DNA of 64,000 nucleotides, taken from contig NZ_QLMH01000002.1 of NCBI RefSeq assembly GCF_003259935.1, positions 310,001 to 374,000 on the forward strand, given 5' to 3'. Source of the DNA: Paranoxybacillus vitaminiphilus. GTDB lineage: Bacteria; Bacillota; Bacilli; Bacillales; Anoxybacillaceae. The number at the start of each line of letters is the position of its first letter. Within the stretch, counting starts at the first letter, position 1. The position numbers were made by a program, and so were the translations under genes. Shown piece after piece: positions 58,007 through 64,000 of this stretch. The notes below the pieces were generated by a model. The model did no database searches and had not been told where the DNA came from. It saw nothing but the letters and a program-made list of their open reading frames with translations.

Positions 58007-58771
58007 TTAATGGTTATGAGAAAGCACATGAAGATGATGACCGTAAAATTGTGATAATTCTTTGCTGTCTAATTGTGCAAACTCTTGAGCTTTTCCGTGA
58101 AAATGCAAATGTTTATTTAGGCAGGCAACATGAGTCACTTTTTCCGTAATCGTGCCGATATCATGTGTCACCAATATAAGCGTAATGCCTAAATGACGGT
58201 TCAACTCATCAAGCATATTATAAAAATTTTGCACATGATGCACATCCACCCCGACAGTCGGCTCATCTAAAATGAGCAGATCCGGCTGACTGACGATCGC
58301 TCTCGCAATAAATACGCGCTGCTGCTGACCGCCGGAAAGCTCACCAATGTTGCGATTGATAAACGGCTGCATTCCGACCGCTTCAATCGCATCGATCACT
58401 GCCTGCTTGTCCTTTTTCGACAAAAAACGAAACAGTCCAATTTTAGACGTTAAGCCGCTCGCAACAACTTCATAAACGGTTGCCGGGAACCCTGTATTAA
58501 AGCTGTTTGCCTTTTGCGAAACAAAGCCGATTCGATGCCAATCTTTAAATTGAGAAACCGGCGTACCGAATAAATAAATCTTTCCTGATTGCGGCTTTAA
58601 TAAGCCTAAAATGCATTTTAATAACGTTGATTTTCCGGAACCATTGGGACCGACCAATCCTAAAAATGCTCCTTTTGGTACAGAAAGATTAATGTCTTCA
58701 AGGACGTTTTCCTTTTCGTAACGGAAAGATAAATTTTCTATTTTCAATACTTTTTCCTGCTCATTCATCAT
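58007..58771 (-). CDS. znuC: Zinc ABC transporter ATP-binding protein ZnuC/AdcC type
   Basis: 254 residues from ATG 58771 (AGGTGG five nt upstream). Walker A GPNGSGKSTLLK, signature [14 protein letters not shown], Walker B LLILDEPTVGVD and LVTHDIGT. The C-terminus is His-rich (FYGHHLHVLSHNH), a possible metal sensor tail. No zinc-binding lipoprotein gene lies next to it, so znuA must be elsewhere. Confidence 0.93.
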   Translation of the reverse strand: MMNEQEKVLKIENLSFRYEKENVLEDINLSVPKGAFLGLVGPNGSGKSTLLKCILGLLKPQSGKIYLFGTPVSQFKDWHRIGFVSQKANSFNTGFPATVYEVVASGLTSKIGLFRFLSKKDKQAVIDAIEAVGMQPFINRNIGELSGGQQQRVFIARAIVSQPDLLILDEPTVGVDVHHVQNFYNMLDELNRHLGITLILVTHDIGTITEKVTHVACLNKHLHFHGKAQEFAQLDSKELSQFYGHHLHVLSHNH

Positions 58772-58793
58772 AATAACCACCTAGTATTCAAAA

Positions 58794-58814
58794 AATTAAG
58801 AATGATTACGATTT
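58794..58814. promoter_or_regulatory. Zur-like box upstream of znuC
   Basis: AATTAAGAATGATTACGATTT has one perfect half (ATTACGATTT) of the Bacillus Zur consensus AAATCGTAATnATTACGATTT and a weaker second half. It lies ~25 bp before znuC, predicting repression by the zur product encoded in the same operon. Confidence 0.7.
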
Positions 58815-58901
58815 AATCATTAAAGTAGTATATACGAAGTTCATGACTTTGTAAACTAAGCCTAATGAATCGCTGACTTGAATTTTGCTTAAAACGGTTC
58901 A

Positions 58902-59174
58902 ATGGAAAACAACGCTAAGGACACTCCTAACAAAATCATTGTCAAGCGATATAATAAATGGTCCCGCACTTTCTTTTTATATTGTCAATGCGGCAAAACC
59001 CCCTCCTATTTTCCTCTTATTGAGCAAGATGTAGCAAGGGTCGATCATAAACATCACCCGGAAGACTTAAAGCGAATCGGGCGCAGCATCGAGAAAACAG
59101 TACTTTCACGAGCTTTGAAATGTCATCTTGAAGATCGGGTTCTTATTCAGCAAATTTTTCTAGATTTATTATAA
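58902..59174 (+). CDS. Possible small Cys/His-containing protein of unknown function
   Basis: 90 residues from ATG 58902. There is no good ribosome site, which lowers confidence. YCQCGKTP and RVDHKHHPEDLKRIGRS could bind a metal. It is divergent from the Zur-controlled znuC and only ~90 bp from the Zur-like box. Not recognised as a known family. Confidence 0.42.
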   Translation: MENNAKDTPNKIIVKRYNKWSRTFFLYCQCGKTPSYFPLIEQDVARVDHKHHPEDLKRIGRSIEKTVLSRALKCHLEDRVLIQQIFLDLL

Positions 59175-59223
59175 CACCTTCCCCCCTTCCTTTTCATACG
59201 ATAGGAACGAGGAGGAAAAGACA

Positions 59224-59484
59224 ATGAACATTTATCAAAAAATCATTAATCAAAAAATCAAAACCATTACCCCTGAGGAACTTGTTTCATATAGTCAAGA
59301 TTACGGAATTACGCTGACAATCGAAGAAGCAAAAAAAATTATTTATATTGCACGACACAATAAAATTAACGTATTTGACCCGCAAGAACGCATGAAGTGG
59401 GTGAAAGAATTAGCCAAAATCACTTCTCCGCAAACAGCCAAACAGGCAAATGAACTCTTTTTGAAATTTATAAAGAACAAATAA
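59224..59484 (+). CDS. yqfT: YqfT family (DUF2624) protein
   Basis: 86 residues with a strong GAGGAGG site. An all-helical sequence: NIYQKIINQKIKTITPEELVSYSQDYGITLTIEEAKKII ... FLKFIKNK, matching DUF2624/YqfT by sequence and by its place beside nfo. Function unknown. Confidence 0.88.
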   Translation: MNIYQKIINQKIKTITPEELVSYSQDYGITLTIEEAKKIIYIARHNKINVFDPQERMKWVKELAKITSPQTAKQANELFLKFIKNK

Positions 59485-59489
59485 CGTAA

Positions 59490-59527
59490 AAATGAGCGAT
59501 CCCATCATGAGATCGCCATTTTTTTAT
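59490..59527. terminator. Terminator between yqfT and nfo
   Basis: GCGATC-CCATCATGA-GATCGC with T runs on both strands, between two convergent genes. Confidence 0.8.
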
Positions 59528-60417
59528 GACTGTACAATTTTTGTGAGGAGTTCTGGATCAAAAGTTTGCTGACGTAACATGGCAATTTCAAATTTATATG
59601 GCGGCTTTTGCTTCTTTTTATCTTCGCCCACATAAGGAGTCTCTAAAATTTTTGGAACATCCTCCAGCTGCGGATGATGGACGATGTAATTGAGCGCTTG
59701 AAAGCCGATATAACCGAAGCCGATATTTTCGTGACGGTCTTTTCGGCTTCCGCGCGGATTTTTGCTGTCATTAATGTGAAGTACTTTTAAACGATCTAAC
59801 CCGATGATTTTGTCAAATTCGTTTAATACACCATCGAAATCTTCAACGATATTATATCCGGCATCATGAGTATGACACGTGTCAAAGCAAACGGACAGCT
59901 TTTCATTATAAGTAACCCCATCGATAATTTGTGCCAGCTCCTCAAACCGGCTTCCGCACTCTGAACCTTTTCCCGCCATTGTCTCTAAGGCAATTTGCAC
60001 GTTTTGTTCACGCGTTAATACTTCATTTAGTCCTTCAATAATTTTTTTAATTCCTTCCTCTATTCCCGCCCCCACATGCGCCCCTGGATGGAGAACAATT
60101 TGTTTCGCACCAATGGCCTCTGTTCGTTCAATTTCCGAACGTAAAAAATTGACGCCAAGCTCAAACGTATCAGCATTTACGGTATTTCCAATATTGATAA
60201 TATACGGAGCATGGACGACAATTTCCTCGATGTTGTTTTCTTTCATATGACGAAGACCTGCTTCAATATTCAATTCTTCAATTTTTTTTCGTCTTGTGTT
60301 TTGCGGAGCACCTGTATAAATCATAAATGTATTGGCACCGTACGAAACGGCTTCCTCACTCGCAGCCAACAGCATCTTTTTTCCGCTCATCGATACATGT
60401 GAACCAATTTTCAACAT
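59524..60417 (-). CDS. nfo: Endonuclease IV
   Basis: 297 residues from ATG 60417; a TTG 6 nt earlier is possible. Metal ligands appear in order: [61 protein letters not shown]. It cleaves DNA 5' to abasic sites in base-excision repair, including in spores. The gene follows cshB with ~20 bp between. Confidence 0.96.
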   Translation of the reverse strand: MLKIGSHVSMSGKKMLLAASEEAVSYGANTFMIYTGAPQNTRRKKIEELNIEAGLRHMKENNIEEIVVHAPYIINIGNTVNADTFELGVNFLRSEIERTEAIGAKQIVLHPGAHVGAGIEEGIKKIIEGLNEVLTREQNVQIALETMAGKGSECGSRFEELAQIIDGVTYNEKLSVCFDTCHTHDAGYNIVEDFDGVLNEFDKIIGLDRLKVLHINDSKNPRGSRKDRHENIGFGYIGFQALNYIVHHPQLEDVPKILETPYVGEDKKKQKPPYKFEIAMLRQQTFDPELLTKIVQS

Positions 60418-60435
60418 CCTCAAAACTCTCCCTTT

Positions 60436-61746
60436 TTATTTCCTCTTTAAACGAAGCAAACGCTTTTTCTGTTTTTCTATCTCTTCTTTCAGTTTTTTCT
60501 TATATCCAGGTTTCACTTTCTTTGACTTTTTAACCGTCTTTTTAATGATTTGCTCAATTTCATTGTCTTCTTTTTTCCGTTTGCTTCGCTTGTTCCATTC
60601 CGGCAAGTCCACCCATTCATCCCGCACAATATCGCGATGAACAAATTCGATTCCCATTTTTTCAAGCTTTGTTAGCGCATCTTGGTCAGAAGGTTCGTAA
60701 ATCGTTGCCGCTATACCGGAATAACCTGCCCTTGCTGTCCGGCCGACACGATGCACATAAAATTCTAAATCGCGAGGCAATTCATAGTTAATCACATGGC
60801 TGACCCCTTCAATATCAATGCCTCTTGCTGCTAAGTCTGTTGCGACAATATATTGAAACTCTAGATCGCGAATTTGCTTTATCATTTTTTTTCGTTCTCT
60901 CGGCGTTAAATCACCGTGCAAAATTCCTACTTTTAATCCTTTTTCGCTTAAAGCCTCTGCTACCTCATCGGCCATTTTTTTCGTATTCGTAAAGACAATC
61001 GCCAAATACGGATTGTATAAAAGAAGCATGTCATGAAGCAGCTTTACTTTATCACGATGGCGAAGCGGAACAAGAACATGTTCAATTTTCTCGGCCGCTA
61101 CTTGTTTTGGAGCGACGTGAATATATTTTGGGTTCTCCATGTATTTTCGCAAAAACGGCTTCAGTTTTTCCGGAATCGTCGCTGAAAACACTAACATTTG
61201 CAGCTCTTTTGGCATTCTCGCGGCAATTTGATCGACATCATAAATAAACCCCATATCAAGCATTAAATCGGCTTCATCAATGACAAGCGTTTTAGCTGTA
61301 TGCACATTGAGCGCCTGTTCTTTCGCTAAATCATTGATTCGCCCTGGAGTGCCGACAGCAATATGCGGTTGTACTTTTAACTTTTCAATTGTTCTTAATT
61401 TGTCAGTACCGCCGACAAAGCAACGCGCTGTAATTTGTTCTTCCTCTGAACAAAATTTAGTAATTTTTAATATTTCATGATAAATTTGTGTAGCTAATTC
61501 GCGTGTCGGTGCAGTAATGACCGCCTGCACTTCATCAAGTTTCGGATCAATGCGCTCGATAATCGGCAATAAGTAAGCATGCGTTTTTCCTGTTCCTGTC
61601 TGTGATTGGCCAATCACGCTTTCTCCGCGAATAATGCTTGGAATGATTCTCTCCTGAATTTCTGTCGGTTTATAAAATTGCAAATACTTCACCGCTTCTA
61701 TAATGAAAGGCTTCAAGTTAAACCGCTCAAATAACGTCTGCTCCAT
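60436..61746 (-). CDS. cshB: DEAD-box RNA helicase CshB
   Basis: 436 residues. Q motif FNLKPFIIEAVKYLQFYKPTEIQ, Walker A SQTGTGKTHAYLLP, VIDEADLMLD, SAT, and HRVGRTARAG are in order, with a basic C-terminal tail (KKTVKKSKKVKPGYKKKLKEE). It remodels RNA, chiefly in ribosome assembly, RNA decay and cold adaptation. ATG behind AAAGGAG. Confidence 0.95.
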   Translation of the reverse strand: MEQTLFERFNLKPFIIEAVKYLQFYKPTEIQERIIPSIIRGESVIGQSQTGTGKTHAYLLPIIERIDPKLDEVQAVITAPTRELATQIYHEILKITKFCSEEEQITARCFVGGTDKLRTIEKLKVQPHIAVGTPGRINDLAKEQALNVHTAKTLVIDEADLMLDMGFIYDVDQIAARMPKELQMLVFSATIPEKLKPFLRKYMENPKYIHVAPKQVAAEKIEHVLVPLRHRDKVKLLHDMLLLYNPYLAIVFTNTKKMADEVAEALSEKGLKVGILHGDLTPRERKKMIKQIRDLEFQYIVATDLAARGIDIEGVSHVINYELPRDLEFYVHRVGRTARAGYSGIAATIYEPSDQDALTKLEKMGIEFVHRDIVRDEWVDLPEWNKRSKRKKEDNEIEQIIKKTVKKSKKVKPGYKKKLKEEIEKQKKRLLRLKRK

Positions 61747-61930
61747 TGTCTATACTCCTTTCAAAGTAAACTCACACCGCTAAATAACCCGATTTATCAT
61801 TATATATGATTTCTTACGAAAACTCCAACAGTAGCGTTATATTTGTCCGAAAAACACTTTTTTCCCTTTTCGCATAAAGTATGTAAGAAGAAACATGATT
61901 TCTAGCTGTTGGCGAGAAAGGAGGGAATAG

Positions 61931-62425
61931 ATGATGTATGGAAGATATCCTATGGTCGGACCGATGCGTTCTCCAGGATTTATGAACATGCCGTTTTATA
62001 ACATGCAGCCGTTTGCGCCACGGCCTGGACTTGGTGGATTTTTAGCGCGATTATTCTCAAGAGGTCAAGCCCCTTTACCTGGCAATTTCGGAATGGCGAT
62101 GCCGACAATGCCAAACGCAGCCAATATGATGAACAGCAGTGGCGGTATTAGCGGTATGTTAGGAAATATCCAAAAAGCGCTCGGAGTCGTTCAACAAGTC
62201 ACTCCAATGGTACAGCAATACGGACCGCTCGTAAAAAACATTCCGTCTATGATTAAGCTATTTAGAGAATTAGAGCCTGCTGATGAAACAAGTTCAGATA
62301 CAAAACAGGAAGCCAAAACAGAAACAAAAAAAGAACGTGACGTCCCGGCAACATCCAATAAAAAGAACCAGTCTGAATCAATAAAAGAACTAAAAGGCGT
62401 TTCAAAACCGAAGCTGTATATTTAG
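61931..62425 (+). CDS. yqfQ: YqfQ/VrrA-family protein
   Basis: 164 residues. The N-terminal part is rich in Met, Pro, Phe and Gly (GRYPMVGPMRSPGFMNMPFY), as in spore-associated VrrA-like proteins, then LGNIQKALGVVQQVTPMVQQYGPLVKNIPSMIKLF and a charged low-complexity tail. It is probably associated with spores; function unknown. Start ATG behind AGGAGGG. Confidence 0.85.
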   Translation: MMYGRYPMVGPMRSPGFMNMPFYNMQPFAPRPGLGGFLARLFSRGQAPLPGNFGMAMPTMPNAANMMNSSGGISGMLGNIQKALGVVQQVTPMVQQYGPLVKNIPSMIKLFRELEPADETSSDTKQEAKTETKKERDVPATSNKKNQSESIKELKGVSKPKLYI

Positions 62426-62506
62426 TCTTTCTTTGTATTATTCCTCCTTCTTTTATATTATAATAAAGGAGTTATAAGAGTACTTATCGGAGGAGGAACC
62501 TCGTTT

Positions 62507-63457
62507 ATGGAAGTGATTAAAATTACGCCAAGAGGCTATTGTTACGGCGTTGTCGATGCGATGGTCATTGCCCGCAACGCAGCACTTGACCCTACACTGC
62601 CAAGACCGATCTACATTTTAGGGATGATCGTTCATAATAAACACGTAACAGATGCATTTTCTGAAGAAGGAATCATTACGCTTGACGGTCCAAACCGTTT
62701 AGAAATCCTTGAACAAATTGATAAAGGAACCGTTATTTTTACAGCGCATGGCGTATCTCCTGAAGTAAGAAAACGAGCACGGGAAAAAGGACTTGCCATT
62801 ATCGATGCTACTTGCCCGGATGTAACAAAGACTCATGAACTGATACGTGAAAAGGTTGCCGATGGTTACGAAGTGATTTATATCGGTAAAAAAGGACACC
62901 CTGAGCCTGAGGGAGCTGTCGGCGTTGCCCCGGAAAAAGTCCATCTTGTGGAAACAATTGAAGAAGTAGAACAACTCCGTATTCAAAGCGATAAAATTAT
63001 TGTCACCAACCAAACAACGATGAGTCAATGGGACGTTGCTCATATTATGGAAAAAGTAAAAGAAAAATATCCACATGTCGAGATGCATAAAGAAATTTGC
63101 CTAGCCACTCAAGTACGGCAGGAAGCGGTTGCGGAACAAGCAAAAGAAGCGGACGTTACAATTGTCGTCGGCGATCCAAAAAGCAACAACTCTAACCGCC
63201 TTGCACAAGTATCGGAAGAAATCGCAGGAACAAAAGCCTATCGTGTCGCTGATGTAACAGAAATTAAAATTGACTGGATTAAAGATGCAAAAAAAGTGGC
63301 CGTTACTGCCGGAGCTTCAACCCCGACACCGATTACAAAAGAAGTCATCGATTTTCTTGAACAATTTGATCCAAATAACCCTGAAACATGGAAACGTGAG
63401 CGAAAAGTTCCGTTAAATAAGATTTTACCGAAAGTGAAAAGCAAGAAACAACAATAA
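62507..63457 (+). CDS. ispH: 4-hydroxy-3-methylbut-2-enyl diphosphate reductase (IspH/LytB)
   Basis: 316 residues. The three cluster cysteines appear in PRGYCYGV (Cys 12), IDATCPDV (~Cys 105) and [13 protein letters not shown] (~Cys 202). It makes IPP and DMAPP, the last MEP step. ATG behind GGAGGAGG. Confidence 0.97.
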   Translation: MEVIKITPRGYCYGVVDAMVIARNAALDPTLPRPIYILGMIVHNKHVTDAFSEEGIITLDGPNRLEILEQIDKGTVIFTAHGVSPEVRKRAREKGLAIIDATCPDVTKTHELIREKVADGYEVIYIGKKGHPEPEGAVGVAPEKVHLVETIEEVEQLRIQSDKIIVTNQTTMSQWDVAHIMEKVKEKYPHVEMHKEICLATQVRQEAVAEQAKEADVTIVVGDPKSNNSNRLAQVSEEIAGTKAYRVADVTEIKIDWIKDAKKVAVTAGASTPTPITKEVIDFLEQFDPNNPETWKRERKVPLNKILPKVKSKKQQ

Positions 63458-63480
63458 TGCAAAAGACACCATCATAACAA

Positions 63481-63604
63481 AGAAGCTGACCTAAAAGCAA
63501 AGTGTCAGAAACCGCAACCATCATGTATAGGATATAACCATGGATAAAAACACTATATATGATGGATTGTGTGTGCAGTCAGACACTTATGGTCAGCCTC
63601 TTTT
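63481..63604. repeat. Dispersed palindromic repeat, copy h
   Basis: GAAGCTGACCTAAAAGCAAAGTGTCAG at the left and AGTCAGACACTTATGGTCAGCCTC at the right, with a long AT-rich palindromic centre (CATCATGTATA / TATATGATGG). It lies between the convergent ispH and yqfO. Confidence 0.85.
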
Positions 63605-63608
63605 ATCG

Positions 63609-64000
63609 TTATACAAACGTAAATGGGTCGGTATTTACTTCAGATACATAAACTTTTGTATTAAATTTTTGCTTGGCAAATTGTTCATGCAAATAGCGGG
63701 CTACACCTTGTTTCATGACTTTCTCGACATTATGTCCAGGGTCAACGACATTAAGCCCCATCATCATTGCATCATGGGCAACATGATAATACAAATCCCC
63801 TGTTACATATACGTCAGCACCGCTAAACTTTGCGTGGGAAATGTATTTATTCCCATCTCCACCGATGACCGCCACTTTTTTGACGATATCGTTCAAGTTG
63901 CCGACAACGCGAACAGTTTTTACTTTGAACGCTTTCTTTACATGCTCAGCAAACTGCTCCAATGTCATTTCCTCTTTTAAACGTCCAATTCGTCCTAAAC
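63609..64000 (-). CDS. yqfO: Nif3-like dinuclear metal protein YqfO (C-terminal part; start outside window)
   Basis: The last ~130 residues are visible and the frame stays open to the window edge. VAVIGGDGNKYISHAKFSGADVYVTGDLYYHVAHDAMMMGLNVVDPGHNVEK is the Nif3/DUF34 C-terminal half with metal ligands in HVAHDA and DPGHNVE. The family is often annotated as GTP cyclohydrolase type 2, but the true function is unsettled. Confidence 0.92.
   Translation of the reverse strand, partial: LGRIGRLKEEMTLEQFAEHVKKAFKVKTVRVVGNLNDIVKKVAVIGGDGNKYISHAKFSGADVYVTGDLYYHVAHDAMMMGLNVVDPGHNVEKVMKQGVARYLHEQFAKQKFNTKVYVSEVNTDPFTFV

Noticed and set aside
63540-63980. Plus-strand ORF of 146 residues
   Set aside because: It is antisense to yqfO and starts inside repeat copy h.

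Overview
The window is a chromosomal segment of a spore-forming, naturally competent member of the Bacillaceae, most likely in the Geobacillus/Parageobacillus/Anoxybacillus group. Gene content and order follow the Bacillus subtilis yqhO-to-yqfO region almost without a break: mntR, lipM, yqhL, gcvPB-gcvPA-gcvT, yqhH-yqhG, aroK, comG, yqgX to yqgN, pst, pbpA, sodA, ispG, zur, nfo, cshB, ispH, yqfO. The genus is inferred from protein style and from gene content such as a B12-dependent ribonucleotide reductase. No marker gene was compared.

Layout. 1-4050: a patatin-like esterase (cut by the window edge), mntR, spore photoproduct lyase, a heptad-repeat coiled-coil protein, and a graveyard of Rhs/YD-repeat and Fic fragments. 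4090-8208: nrdJ, split into three exons by two group I introns; the second carries a PD-(D/E)XK-type homing endonuclease. 8640-14500: lipM, the rhodanese yqhL and the glycine decarboxylase operon behind a tandem glycine riboswitch. 14760-22052: yqhH-yqhG, yqzE, aroK and the seven-gene comG competence pilus operon, whose upstream region looks like an unassigned structured RNA leader. 22533-40622: the yqg series (SufR-like regulator, hydrolases, cell-wall peptidase, lipoteichoic acid synthase, glucokinase, a germination protein, rhomboid protease, HAD phosphatase, lactate dehydrogenase with a Rex site, folate enzyme, L33). 40754-45360: pstS-pstC-pstA-pstB-phoU behind a Pho box. 45528-50586: pbpA, an MFS protein, sodA and a tRNA-Ile(CAU). 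51121-64000: yqgB, a chemoreceptor, yqfZ, ispG, zur-znuB-znuC behind a Zur-like box, yqfT, nfo, cshB, yqfQ, ispH and the start-truncated yqfO.

How it fits together. This is mostly housekeeping DNA: one-carbon and lipoate metabolism (gcv and lipM act on the same GcvH protein), isoprenoid synthesis (ispG and ispH), phosphate, zinc and manganese homeostasis, DNA repair, envelope synthesis and competence. The unusual material lies between and inside genes. It includes two self-splicing introns at very conserved reductase sites, three tandem covarying RNA-like units downstream of sodA, about eight copies of a dispersed palindrome, an IS200/IS605-like double hairpin, a 150-bp duplication that copies the 5' end of a tRNA, and the comG leader. 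All assignments come from reading the sequence; no database search or folding program was run.
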